Assembly (NCBI RefSeq): GCF_009833125.1
Contig: NZ_QRCC01000010.1
Coordinates: forward strand, 62,001 to 126,000
Length of the DNA: 64,000 nt
From: Nitrosomonas sp. HPC101
GTDB lineage: Bacteria; Pseudomonadota; Gammaproteobacteria; Burkholderiales; Nitrosomonadaceae
Direction: 5' to 3'
Part shown: one piece after another, positions 16,413 through 25,807 of the stretch
How positions within the stretch are numbered: position 1 is the stretch's first letter
Layout of the letters: the number at the start of each line of letters is the position of its first letter
The notes under the pieces: model-generated
Databases searched by the model: none
The model's input: only the letters and a program-made list of their open reading frames with translations
Told to the model about the DNA's origin: nothing
Made by a program: the position numbers and the translations under genes

Positions 16413-17609
16413 ATGGCAGGCATAAGCAACCTTACGCTGCTACTGATTTGTCAGGCTGTTACCACACTTGGGCTGATGATTTTTGTACCCATCATGCCGC
16501 TATACATTGAAACGCTGGAACAGATGGATACCGAGAGCGCAGCGTACTGGAGCAGTCTTGCATTGGCAGCACCTGCCGTCGGTACATTGTGTTTCGCTCC
16601 TTATGTCGGCAAATGCTGCGATCATTTCGGCTATAAACGGATGCTGCTGGTGTCGCTGGCCGTATTTATTGCCAGCATGCTGTTGATGGCGCTGAGCCCG
16701 GATGTGTACGGCTTCATGCTGGGCCGTTTGCTACAGGGCATCAGCACTATAGGCGTGGTGCTCACCGCTTTCATTGGCTATGTCAGCAATGATGCTGCTC
16801 GCGGACGCTCACTGGGTTTGCAGGAAAGCGCTATTGCGTGCGGAGCACTGATTGGTCCGCTGTTGGGCGGCATGATGCTGGACTATTGGTCGCTCAAGCC
16901 ACTGTTGTTGGCGAGTGCTGTATTCACAGGAATCGCGGGTGGAATATTGTGGATTCAACTCAGCGAGCCGCAAAAAGTTACAGGAATTTCGGACGGTTTG
17001 CCTTTTGCCGGATTGCGCACCGTACTTGGTGACAGAAACCTGCGTAACTGGATGCTCGCGGCCTGTTTTATTCAGGCAGCCGCATTTGCCTTTGTCAATG
17101 TCTTCGCGCTCTATCTGGTGGCGCGTTTTCCTGCTATCGGGACAATGGCGAGCAAGATCGGGTTCTTGCACGCGCTGGGCTGGCTTGCGACGATGCTGGC
17201 TGCCCCATGGTGGGGTCAGCTGAACGATCACGGTGAACCGCGGCGCTACTTCACGTTTGCTGCCATGGGATGCGCGCTATCGGCCGGTTTGCTGATCTTT
17301 ACCGATGAAATCTGGATTGTCGCACTATTACGGATAACCCAGGGTGCTTGTTACGCAGCATTGATGCAATCGGTATTGCTTGCTTGCAGTCGTCAACTCC
17401 CCATCTCGGTATATGGCCATGTAACCGGATTAAGCAGAAGTTTCATGGTCGTCGGCCAGCTGGTCGGCCCGTTACTCATTTTATTCTTGCTGTCGTTTCT
17501 TTCTCCCATTGATCTTATCTGGCCTGTTGCCATGCTGTTTTTTGCAGCCGGGTTGCTGGTTTTCAGTGATCGTACTGCTGATTTTTCATTGATAGCGTTA
17601 AAAAAATGA
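16413..17609 (+). CDS. sbnD: MFS siderophore exporter (SbnD-like)
   Basis: 398-residue transporter with 12 hydrophobic segments. MFS signatures are visible in the loop after helix 2 (CFAPYVGKCCDHFGYKRMLL) and in GRLLQGISTIGVV and GLQESAIACGALIGPLLGG. It occupies the sbnD place between the first and second synthetases and most likely exports the finished siderophore across the inner membrane. I prefer ATG 16413, 2 bases after the sbnC stop; a GTG at 16380 in frame would extend into sbnC. Its TGA overlaps the next ATG by 4 bases. Confidence 0.88.
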   Translation: MAGISNLTLLLICQAVTTLGLMIFVPIMPLYIETLEQMDTESAAYWSSLALAAPAVGTLCFAPYVGKCCDHFGYKRMLLVSLAVFIASMLLMALSPDVYGFMLGRLLQGISTIGVVLTAFIGYVSNDAARGRSLGLQESAIACGALIGPLLGGMMLDYWSLKPLLLASAVFTGIAGGILWIQLSEPQKVTGISDGLPFAGLRTVLGDRNLRNWMLAACFIQAAAFAFVNVFALYLVARFPAIGTMASKIGFLHALGWLATMLAAPWWGQLNDHGEPRRYFTFAAMGCALSAGLLIFTDEIWIVALLRITQGACYAALMQSVLLACSRQLPISVYGHVTGLSRSFMVVGQLVGPLLILFLLSFLSPIDLIWPVAMLFFAAGLLVFSDRTADFSLIALKK

Positions 17610-19351
17610 TTCCAATGTCTTCAGATTTATTAAGAATGGCACCGATAGAGCGACGCCTGGCAGAACAGTATGTCAACACCTATTGCCGGGAAACAGGCTG
17701 TTTCGATCCACGTCTCGCTGCAGATGATGCAGGGCCAGTTGAACTGCATGCGCATATCAAGGCCTGGCGTGCTGCCAGCCTGATGCCATATCTGGTTTCG
17801 CTTGCAAAAACCGGATACCAGTTGGTGGGTGCGTTTGCTTATTTTTCACCGATTGGCTATCACCGGCTGGCACCATTCGCCTGGATTGGACGATCCGATA
17901 ACTGGCAGCCCTTGACAACAGACATGGCACTGCTGACTGATCTGATCGCTGATGCGCTCACTGTGATCGCCAGTCAGTCTGTGGAAGCGGCTGATCATAA
18001 TCGTACCCGCTTAAAAACACTGATGCGAAACAGTATCGCCCAGGTTCGCCGCTTCCATTTGCATAAACCCGTCGAGGGGCGCCCCTCTTTCCTCTTTGCT
18101 GAGCAGGGACTGCGCTTTGGTCACGTTTTTCATGTTACCTCCAAGGCTGCGGAAGGTTTCAGTGAAGAAGATTCGCAGCGTTACGCACCTGAACTGGGTG
18201 CGTCATTTCGCCTGCACTACTTCGCGGTCGCAGCCGGAATACTGGAAACTCACGCTATCAGCGAGAAGCAGCCTGTCATTGACCCGGAAGTAGCATTGTT
18301 CTGCCGCGATCTGCTTGCTGATGGTAATTTCCGGCTCTTGCCCTGCCATCCCTGGCAAGCCAATTATTTGCTGAGCCTGCCTGAAATCAGCGCACAAATA
18401 AATCAAGGAAAGCTGATTTCGCTCGGTCCAATGGGTGAAGTGGCCTGGCCCACCTCATCGGTGCGCACGGTCTGGCTACCCCATCAGAATTTGTTTCTGA
18501 AGCTATCGCTCAATATCCGCATCACCAATTTTATACGCAACAATCCGTCTGAACAGATCAGGCGAGCGCTGGATGCCAGCCTGGCTCTATCGCTGCTGCC
18601 GCAATATATCTTCGGGCAGTCGACATTTCGTATTCTTCCTGAACTGGCAAGCCAGACGCTGAAATTACCGGACGAAGCCTTGCGTGCTGCCTGTGCTGTG
18701 CTGTACCGGCAGGCAATGCCGGTAACTGAATCCGAGTCCGTCCAAACAATCGTGGCAGTACTAGAAGAGCCTGCTAACGGAGAAATCCCATTGTTGGCCT
18801 TGTTGCGGCTATCTGCCAAGGGAAAATCACTCAGTGAGAAATTGATCCGTTTATGGTGGAAATGCTACCTGGATGTCACCCTGCTGCCGTTGTTACATCT
18901 TTTTCTGAAGCATGGCATCAGTCTTGAAGCCCATTTGCAAAACACGCTGATCGCTTTTCATGAAGGCTGGCCATCTCGTGGTTATGTACGAGACATGGAG
19001 GGGGCCAGTATCAGTCGTACACGTTTCCAATTCTCCGATCATCTGCCTGACGACAGCCCGGTTCTCTACCCGGAGGAACAGGCCTGGCACCGTTTCCAGT
19101 ATTACGTACTGGTTAATCATATAGGCCATGTGGCTGCCTGTCTGGCTCGCACCGGATTGACTACTGAGACAGTACTGTGGCGTGACATTACATCCATGTT
19201 GCGTTCATTCGATGATCCCCTGATTGATCAATTGCTCACACAGCCAACATTGCCAGCCAAGGCCAACATGCTGAGCAGTTTCCAACAACAGGGGGAATGT
19301 CCATCATGGATTGAGATACCCAATCCAATGATCGCAAAAGTAAACCAGTGA
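17606..19351 (+). CDS. sbnE: NRPS-independent siderophore synthetase, SbnE position
   Basis: 581-residue IucA/IucC-type synthetase. Markers are GRPSFLFAEQGLRFGHVFHV with a following SK pair near residue 170, LPCHPWQANYLLS near 245, SLNIRITNFIRNN, and the ATP-site region ISLEAHLQNTLIAF with VRDMEG. In many family members the first box reads HPxxK; here it is HVTSK. By position it equals SbnE, the type A enzyme that joins L-Dap to citrate. The substrate is inferred from synteny. It overlaps both neighbours by 4 bases. Confidence 0.9.
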   Translation: MIPMSSDLLRMAPIERRLAEQYVNTYCRETGCFDPRLAADDAGPVELHAHIKAWRAASLMPYLVSLAKTGYQLVGAFAYFSPIGYHRLAPFAWIGRSDNWQPLTTDMALLTDLIADALTVIASQSVEAADHNRTRLKTLMRNSIAQVRRFHLHKPVEGRPSFLFAEQGLRFGHVFHVTSKAAEGFSEEDSQRYAPELGASFRLHYFAVAAGILETHAISEKQPVIDPEVALFCRDLLADGNFRLLPCHPWQANYLLSLPEISAQINQGKLISLGPMGEVAWPTSSVRTVWLPHQNLFLKLSLNIRITNFIRNNPSEQIRRALDASLALSLLPQYIFGQSTFRILPELASQTLKLPDEALRAACAVLYRQAMPVTESESVQTIVAVLEEPANGEIPLLALLRLSAKGKSLSEKLIRLWWKCYLDVTLLPLLHLFLKHGISLEAHLQNTLIAFHEGWPSRGYVRDMEGASISRTRFQFSDHLPDDSPVLYPEEQAWHRFQYYVLVNHIGHVAACLARTGLTTETVLWRDITSMLRSFDDPLIDQLLTQPTLPAKANMLSSFQQQGECPSWIEIPNPMIAKVNQ

Positions 19352-21132
19352 ATCCATTTGATTATGAAAGCCTGATTGATAGTCCAGTTTACCGCCAGGC
19401 GAGCCGCCGCGTGTTACGTCAACTACTGGAGGCACTTTTATTCGAGCGTGCTTTACCGCATTGCACCTGGGACGGAGAAACACTGAATTTGCCTGGCCTT
19501 CGTGCGGATAACATTCTTCTCAGCTACCAATGTCAGGCCCGCCAAACCATGAGCTTTGGCCGCGTACGCATTACTACACCGCTGCTGCGCATCAACGACG
19601 GCATTGCCCATGAAGCTTGCGATCCCGCGTTATTCCTGACAGAAATTTCGCCCTGGCTGGTTGCTGACAAACTACGGCTCAGCCAATTTGCATCCGAGCT
19701 ATTGGCTACCCAGATCAAGGATGCACAAACGTTATTCGCGCGCAGCGGCAAGCTGTTACGTAATACGGACTATGACATGCTGGAAGCAAGGCTGACCGAT
19801 GGTCATCTCTATCATCCGGTCTACAAGTCACGGGTGGGTTTCTCGCTGGATGACAACGAAATGTATGCCCCTGAAATCACGGCCTCGATAAGACCACTAT
19901 TGCTCGCCGTACGCCGGGATCGTTGCCAGTGGTCAGTCAGTGAAACACTGAGCAATGATGCGGAAAGAGGCATTGTGCTGCTGGGTGAACCCGGCTGGCA
20001 GTATTTTTGTGATCAGTTATCCCGACGATCTTTGCGATCCGGCGATTATTTACCACTACCGGTTCACCCGTGGCAATGGGATGAAGTCGTGCTGCCCTGC
20101 TATCACCAATCCCTGGCACAAGGGGAGCTGTCGGCGCTGGGTCTGTTACCTGACCAATACTTGCCCCAGCAATCGATCCGCACCCTGAGTAATTTGAATG
20201 CCCACAACCGCCTGTCACTTAAGCTTTCGATGAACCTCGTCAATACATCTACCTCGCGGGTACTGGCACCCCACACGGTGCAGAACGCGCCGGTCATCAG
20301 CGACTGGTTACATGAATTGGTCGAGCGTACCGACTGGTCACTACCCCTGGCACGTCCTGTGCTGCTGCGTGAAGTGGCCGGTGCGAGTTTCACGCCAGTG
20401 GCTCTCGCTCATGGCCAGTATGGCGCACTGTCGTGCATCTGGCGCGAAAGTGTACATAGTCATTTACGTCTGGGCGAGAGAGCAGTGCCGATGACTGCCA
20501 TCACGCATATTGATATCGACGGGAAGCCCTTCATCGATCCATGGGTTCAGCGCTATGGATTCGAGCACTGGCTGAAGCGGCTGGTAGAGCGGGTATATCT
20601 GCCGGTACTGCATCTGCTTTGGGAACATGGGATCGCATTGGAGTCGCACGCCCAGAATATGATCCTGCTGGTGGAGGAAGGGTTGCCGGCGCGCGTAGCA
20701 CTAAAGGATTTCCACGATGGCGTACGTTTCTGCAGAGCGCTGTTATCTGCGCCAGCACCTGTGCTTGCTGCACCACCGCCCGAACACACGCAGATCAATC
20801 CCAATTCTTTTCTGGAAAGCGAAAACGCTGAGGAATTACGGGATTTCACCTTTGATGCACTGTTCTTCGTCAATCTTGCAGAACTGGCCTGGTTGTTTCA
20901 GTGCCACTACGGCATGACGGAAAAACAGTTCTGGCAAATTACCAGGGAAGTATTGCAGGCACACCAGAAGCGACACCCTCGGAGTGAAGCACGCTATTTA
21001 TTGTTTGATTGCTTTGCCAGTGAAGTGGGTGTCGAGTTACTTGCCAGCCGGCGCTTCCAACCCGAAATCCGGCTACGTACACAACTTGCACGCAATCCCC
21101 TTGCAAAATCCGGGGAGCCATCATGCATCTGA
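19348..21132 (+). CDS. sbnF: NRPS-independent siderophore synthetase, SbnF position
   Basis: 594-residue IucA/IucC-type synthetase. The canonical GHLYHPVYKSRVGFS box is near residue 150, LPVHPWQWDEV near 235, LKLSMNLVNTSTSRVL near 290, and the ATP region IALESHAQNMILLV with LKDFHDG near 435. By position it equals SbnF, the type C enzyme that adds the second L-Dap to citryl-diaminoethane. It starts at a GTG overlapping the sbnE stop (GTGA), and its 3' end overlaps sbnG by 10 bases. A third, separate member of the family in one operon fits staphyloferrin B, which needs three condensations. Confidence 0.9.
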   Translation: MNPFDYESLIDSPVYRQASRRVLRQLLEALLFERALPHCTWDGETLNLPGLRADNILLSYQCQARQTMSFGRVRITTPLLRINDGIAHEACDPALFLTEISPWLVADKLRLSQFASELLATQIKDAQTLFARSGKLLRNTDYDMLEARLTDGHLYHPVYKSRVGFSLDDNEMYAPEITASIRPLLLAVRRDRCQWSVSETLSNDAERGIVLLGEPGWQYFCDQLSRRSLRSGDYLPLPVHPWQWDEVVLPCYHQSLAQGELSALGLLPDQYLPQQSIRTLSNLNAHNRLSLKLSMNLVNTSTSRVLAPHTVQNAPVISDWLHELVERTDWSLPLARPVLLREVAGASFTPVALAHGQYGALSCIWRESVHSHLRLGERAVPMTAITHIDIDGKPFIDPWVQRYGFEHWLKRLVERVYLPVLHLLWEHGIALESHAQNMILLVEEGLPARVALKDFHDGVRFCRALLSAPAPVLAAPPPEHTQINPNSFLESENAEELRDFTFDALFFVNLAELAWLFQCHYGMTEKQFWQITREVLQAHQKRHPRSEARYLLFDCFASEVGVELLASRRFQPEIRLRTQLARNPLAKSGEPSCI

Positions 21133-21884
21133 AAGCACGCCTGGAAACGGGCGGTATTGTTTATGGCTTGTTCTGTTCTACACCTGCCGCGCTCAGCGTG
21201 GAAATAATCGCCGCCGCCGGTTATGACTTCGTCGTAATTGACCTGGAACACACGCTGATTAGCACCGAACAGCTTGCTGCAATGCTATTGGCAGCCCGTG
21301 CCAGCAACATTGCGGCGCTGGTCCGGGTGGCGTCGCCTCACCAAATTCTTCAGGCATTGGATGCCGGGGCGGAAGGTATTGTATTTCCGCATATTCACTC
21401 GGCGCAGGAGGCACGGGATGCGGTGCGTCTTTGTCATTTCTCTCCGCTCGGGGAGCGCGGCCTGAATGCCACTTTGCACACCCGTTATGGGCGAGATGAC
21501 CTCGCCAGATTCACGAGTATCGCGCAAAAATGTACTTTGGTGGTGGCAATGATTGAGAATTGCGAAGGGATAGAGAATATTGATGAAATTGCTGCGGTGG
21601 AAGGTGTAGACGTATTACTGGCAGGTGCGGCAGATCTTTCGCAATCGGTGGGCTTGCCTTGGCAAACCCACCATCCGGATGTACGTAAAAAGGTATTGCT
21701 TGTTCGCGCCGCAGCAGAACGCCACAACAGGATATTCTGCGGCTTGCCGAGGATAGCAGGGGATTTTGAATCTGATTATCACAATTCGGTTCGCATGTTT
21801 ATTCTTGGGGACGATCGTGGAATTACGCGACGTGCCATGGCATCACATCTGGTACAGCACCAGGCCAAGGTGCTTGAGCAATGA
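21123..21884 (+). CDS. sbnG: Aldolase-type citrate synthase SbnG
   Basis: 253-residue HpcH/HpaI aldolase-fold protein. SbnG makes citrate from oxaloacetate and acetyl-CoA independently of the TCA-cycle enzyme, so the siderophore has its own citrate. Visible motifs are VVIDLEHTLIS, ALVRVASPHQILQALDAGAEGIVFPHI (metal and substrate region), GERGLNATLHTRYG, VVAMIENCEGIENIDEI (metal Glu) and LLAGAADLSQSVG. Overlaps sbnF by 10 bases and sbnH by 4. Confidence 0.92.
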   Translation: MHLKARLETGGIVYGLFCSTPAALSVEIIAAAGYDFVVIDLEHTLISTEQLAAMLLAARASNIAALVRVASPHQILQALDAGAEGIVFPHIHSAQEARDAVRLCHFSPLGERGLNATLHTRYGRDDLARFTSIAQKCTLVVAMIENCEGIENIDEIAAVEGVDVLLAGAADLSQSVGLPWQTHHPDVRKKVLLVRAAAERHNRIFCGLPRIAGDFESDYHNSVRMFILGDDRGITRRAMASHLVQHQAKVLEQ

Positions 21885-23086
21885 ATCCGCAACGCCTGTA
21901 CGACTATCTGCATGGTCGCGCCCAGTCTGGTTCGGCCGATATTCAACCTGTATGCGCTTATGTCTATGATCTGGCTCATTTGCGGCGGCGCGCCGACATC
22001 CTGCGCTGCAGCCTGCCTGCACAGTGCCAGCTTTTTTACGCGATCAAGGCCAATAGTGATGAACCGGTATTGAAGACGCTGCTCAATCACACCGACGGCT
22101 TCGAAGTGGCATCACTGGGTGAAATTCAGCGTGTACGCGCAGTTGATAGCGCTGTTCCTATCGTATTTGGCGGTCCGGGGAAAAGTGACATCGAACTGGA
22201 AGGTGCGTTGGATCAGCGAATTATGCTGATCCATGTGGAAAGCGAGCATCAGCTGCGGCGCCTTGACTGGATCGCTCAATGCCGTCACGAAGTTGCGGAC
22301 GTTCTGCTCCGTGTGAACCCGGCTCATGTGCCGCAAGAGGCAACATTGCACATGGGTGGACAGGCGACCCAGTTTGGTATCGAAGAAGCACAGATTCCTG
22401 ACTTGCTCCGGCTCATTCAAATCTTGCCGGGTGTTCGCCTCAAGGGCCTGCACATCCATGCCATTTCCAACAATCTGGATCCGGATACCCATCTTGCTCT
22501 GATAGCGCATTACTTTGATCTGGCAGAAGCCTGGCAACGTCACTACGGGCTGAAATTTGACTGGCTGAATGTCGGCGGTGGCATTGGCGTTAATTATGCT
22601 GATCCGGGTTCATCTTTTGACTGGGAAAATTTCTGCGCAGGCCTGTCGGCGCTCATTGCTGCGCGTCAGCCCGAGTTTCGGATTGTCTTCGAGTGCGGGC
22701 GTTTTCTCGCAGCAGATTGCGGTTGCTACATGAGTGAAGTGATTGATGTGAAGACTACTTATGGCAAACATTTTGCCATCCTCCGCGGGGGGTCGCACCA
22801 CTTCCGGTTACCGGTTTCGTGGCAGCATAACCATCCTTTCATCATACTGGAACGTGAAAGCTGGCCCTACCCATTTCCGCGTCCTGCGGTTCACGATGCG
22901 CCCGTCACGCTGTGTGGCGAGCTATGCACGCCGAAGGATATTCTTGCCCGCGATGTCCGGATCAAACAGCTTCGAGCTGGGGATTGTGTCGCTTTCCTGC
23001 TGGCTGGAGCCTATGGCTGGCATATTTCCCATCACGATTTTTTAAGTCACCTTCACCCCGAACGGGTGTTTTTAGACAATTGTTAA
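21881..23086 (+). CDS. sbnH: PLP-dependent decarboxylase SbnH
   Basis: 401-residue fold-type III decarboxylase (diaminopimelate/ornithine decarboxylase family). The PLP lysine is in FYAIKANSDEPVL, the phosphate loop in WLNVGGGIGVNY, and the active-site cysteine region is CGELCTPKDIL, with GAYGW near the C-terminus. In staphyloferrin B synthesis SbnH decarboxylates the citryl-L-Dap intermediate to citryl-diaminoethane. Coupled to sbnG through ATGA and 13 bases before sbnI. Confidence 0.93.
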   Translation: MNPQRLYDYLHGRAQSGSADIQPVCAYVYDLAHLRRRADILRCSLPAQCQLFYAIKANSDEPVLKTLLNHTDGFEVASLGEIQRVRAVDSAVPIVFGGPGKSDIELEGALDQRIMLIHVESEHQLRRLDWIAQCRHEVADVLLRVNPAHVPQEATLHMGGQATQFGIEEAQIPDLLRLIQILPGVRLKGLHIHAISNNLDPDTHLALIAHYFDLAEAWQRHYGLKFDWLNVGGGIGVNYADPGSSFDWENFCAGLSALIAARQPEFRIVFECGRFLAADCGCYMSEVIDVKTTYGKHFAILRGGSHHFRLPVSWQHNHPFIILERESWPYPFPRPAVHDAPVTLCGELCTPKDILARDVRIKQLRAGDCVAFLLAGAYGWHISHHDFLSHLHPERVFLDNC

Positions 23087-23099
23087 AAAGGGATTAACG

Positions 23100-23576
23100 A
23101 TGCTCTGTTCGCTGCCTATTCATTTTATACACGTCAAACGGGTTCGCCCGAACGAGTGTCATTATTCCAATCACGCAGCAGCCCTGGCAGACACCATTTT
23201 GCGCGAACAGCTCTGGCGTATCCCTATCGCTGTGGAACGTGCCAGCCTTGCTGTCATGGATGGTCATCATCGCCTGGAGGCAGCGCACCAGCTCGGGCTG
23301 AAATATATCCCCTGCCTGTTACTTGATTACAACTGCGTAAAAGTGGATGCAACGCGTCAGGGTTACCTGGTCAATCCACATGAAATCGTGCGTCGCGCCA
23401 GGAATGGAGAGTTATACCCGCCGAAAACCACTCATCACTGCTTTCCATCACCCTTTCCCATTTGCAATATTTCAGTGTCATTGCTGCAGGATTCGGCAAT
23501 TACATCTGTTTTGCCTGTGCCCGCCATGCGTTTCATGGCGGGATACGAAACCATGTATGCCAACGGCCACGGGTAA
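23100..23576 (+). CDS. sbnI: Short SbnI-like ParB/Srx-fold protein (free L-serine kinase)
   Basis: 158 residues. The ParB/sulfiredoxin core is visible as the DGHHRLEAAHQLGLKYIPCLLLDY block and the PPKTTHHCFP motif. These features are shared with SbnI, which phosphorylates free L-serine to supply O-phosphoserine for SbnA. The staphylococcal protein is about 100 residues longer and its C-terminal part is linked to regulation and haem sensing; that part is missing here. It is the last biosynthesis gene, 39 bases before the receptor gene. Confidence 0.8.
   Translation: MLCSLPIHFIHVKRVRPNECHYSNHAAALADTILREQLWRIPIAVERASLAVMDGHHRLEAAHQLGLKYIPCLLLDYNCVKVDATRQGYLVNPHEIVRRARNGELYPPKTTHHCFPSPFPICNISVSLLQDSAITSVLPVPAMRFMAGYETMYANGHG
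23520..23542 (+). repeat. Perfect 9-bp hairpin inside the 3' end of sbnI
   Basis: CCCGCCATG (23520-23528), a 5-base loop and CATGGCGGG (23534-23542). It lies about 75 bases before the receptor gene and has no poly-T tail. It could slow polymerase or protect the upstream message from 3' decay, separating expression of biosynthesis and receptor genes. It is inside coding sequence, so it may also be incidental. Confidence 0.4.
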
Positions 23577-23615
23577 GCAATATTTGAACCACATGTCAGG
23601 ATTTCAGGATTTAAC

Positions 23616-25730
23616 ATGAAAGAGCTATTAATAACCATGAAAATTAATCTATACCCGGTAATCGCTGTATTTGCATTAATATCCTGGGTTCAGCAGGCAG
23701 AGGCTGAATCCAGTCAAGTTGAAACAGAGCAAAAATTACCAGCCGTAACCGTGACTGGAGAACGGATAGGAAGTTTCAATTCTGATTTTGTTCAGGTCGG
23801 AACATTCCGGGATATGGCACCAATCGATGTGCCACAAACCAGTAATGTAATCACACGAGAAGTACTCGATGCACAGGCTACAACCGGCATATTTGGCGCA
23901 TTGCGCAATACGGCAGGAGTCACGCGTTCGCAATTGAGCGGTTCGACTTATGACAATATTGCGATTCGTGGCATTCTGGTGGAGAACCGCAGTAATTATC
24001 GGCTCAACGGATCTTTGCCGATTATTAATCTGATCGATATCCCCATGGAAAACAAGGAGCGTGTTGAAGCACTCAAAGGCGCTTCATCCCTGTACTATGG
24101 TTTCGTGCCGCCATCCGGCATCGTTAATCTGGTAACCAAGCGTGCGGGCAAGGATCCCGTTTCAAATGTCTCGTTGATGGCAAATATGTATGGAGGTATA
24201 AACGGGCATGTTGATCTGGGGCGACGTTTCGGCAGTGACCGGCAGTTCGGGGCACGCATCAATCTTCTCGCCGGGCGCGAAGATATTGGTATTCACAATT
24301 TTTCCGGTCACCGCGCCCTTGTATCAGGCGCTTTCGACTGGCGGATAACGGATAAATTTTCCGTCAAGTTTGATGTAGAGCACTACCGCAAGGAAGTTTC
24401 TGAGCAGGCAGCCATTCGAGCTCCTGCTGCAATCAACGGTGTTATAACCTTGCCATCTGTTCCGGATGCGCGCCTCAATCTCGCTGGGAAATGGCAAAAA
24501 TATGATGCAAGCGCAACGAATCTGCTGCTTCGTGCAGATTATGCAATCAGCGACAATTGGGGACTGCTATTCGAGATTGGCAGAGCGGAAACCAGGCGGG
24601 ATCGCAATTTCTCCCAGTTTCAGAATTACGACCTTGCTACCGGCAATGGGACTTTGCGTACCTTCTTTAATCGTGGCCAGCATTGGGATAATCAGAATAT
24701 TCGTACTGAAGTATTTGGGCGATTTCCTGGCCAGATTATTACCCATGAGGTATCTCTAGGGTTTACCGGCAACGAGCGCAAGCAGAACCCCCGCACCTCA
24801 TCCATGTTCGATACTGCGCAGAATCTATACGATCCCATTGATATTGCACGGCACTCTCCCACCGTTCCATTTAGTGCAAATCGATCAAAAATAACAGATT
24901 GGGGTGTGTATATATCCGATCGGATCCTGATCGGCAGCAAATTACAAGCTATGCTGGGAGTGCGCAGCAGTTTCTATGAAAGCACTGCCAAAACGACTCA
25001 TTACAAGGCCGACAGGATCAATCCGTCATTTTCCTTGATGTACAAACCCATTCCTAACGTATCAGTGTACGCGAGCTATATCGAGGGTGTCGAAGAAAGC
25101 GGACAGGCACCCTCCAACCGTGCCAACAGTGGAGAAATCCTGGCACCGGCAGTATCGAAGCAGAAAGAGGTTGGCGTCAAGGCACTGGTCGGGCAAGGCA
25201 TATTGCTTCAAGTGGCATATTTCGACATCAAGCGCGCTTCAACATCCGTAGATACGGCCAATCGTTTTGTTCTCAACGGTATGGCTCAGTATAGCGGCTT
25301 TGAGTTGTCCGCTTCTGGCGAGGTGACGAAACAATTATCACTCATCGGATCGGCCCTGTTTATGGACTCAGAACAATTGAACAAGGCCAATGCCAGTACA
25401 TTTGGCAAAATCCCGGATAACACACCGAAACGCACAGCCAGTCTCTTTGCAGAATATCGTCCGGACAGCATACCCGGACTGGCGCTCAGCGGTGGCGTGT
25501 ATTACGTAGGGAGACGACCTGTGGATAGCGCCAATCAGGCCTTTGTAGATGATTACGCAACACTTTCCCTGGGTGCACGCTATATGACCCGTGTTGCAGG
25601 CAAGCGCGCCACAATCCAGGCAGTTGTGGATAACGTAACCAACAGCAATTACTGGAGTACCGCAGGTAACGGATTACTGGGTGTTGGTGCACCTGTCATG
25701 TTCAAAATTGCATCCCGGGTCGAATTCTGA
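23616..25730 (+). CDS. TonB-dependent ferri-siderophore receptor
   Basis: 704-residue outer-membrane receptor. A signal peptide ends near AEA, followed by a TonB-box-like segment (LPAVTVTGERI). The plug domain runs to about residue 165 (DVPQTSNVITREVLD; IAIRGILVENRSNYRLNG; RVEALKGASSLYYG; GIVNLVTKR). A 22-strand type barrel follows, ending in the typical C-terminal MFKIASRVEF with terminal Phe. It resembles FhuA/FecA-class siderophore receptors. Start at ATG 23616 (CAGGAT upstream) or ATG 23637. Its position at the end of the synthesis operon suggests it imports the same siderophore. Confidence 0.93.
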   Translation: MKELLITMKINLYPVIAVFALISWVQQAEAESSQVETEQKLPAVTVTGERIGSFNSDFVQVGTFRDMAPIDVPQTSNVITREVLDAQATTGIFGALRNTAGVTRSQLSGSTYDNIAIRGILVENRSNYRLNGSLPIINLIDIPMENKERVEALKGASSLYYGFVPPSGIVNLVTKRAGKDPVSNVSLMANMYGGINGHVDLGRRFGSDRQFGARINLLAGREDIGIHNFSGHRALVSGAFDWRITDKFSVKFDVEHYRKEVSEQAAIRAPAAINGVITLPSVPDARLNLAGKWQKYDASATNLLLRADYAISDNWGLLFEIGRAETRRDRNFSQFQNYDLATGNGTLRTFFNRGQHWDNQNIRTEVFGRFPGQIITHEVSLGFTGNERKQNPRTSSMFDTAQNLYDPIDIARHSPTVPFSANRSKITDWGVYISDRILIGSKLQAMLGVRSSFYESTAKTTHYKADRINPSFSLMYKPIPNVSVYASYIEGVEESGQAPSNRANSGEILAPAVSKQKEVGVKALVGQGILLQVAYFDIKRASTSVDTANRFVLNGMAQYSGFELSASGEVTKQLSLIGSALFMDSEQLNKANASTFGKIPDNTPKRTASLFAEYRPDSIPGLALSGGVYYVGRRPVDSANQAFVDDYATLSLGARYMTRVAGKRATIQAVVDNVTNSNYWSTAGNGLLGVGAPVMFKIASRVEF

Positions 25731-25807
25731 TTGCCAGATTCCAGCAATATACTTATGAAATCACAAGATGCATCCATCCATACTTAATACCCAAAGAGGT
25801 ATTTGCC

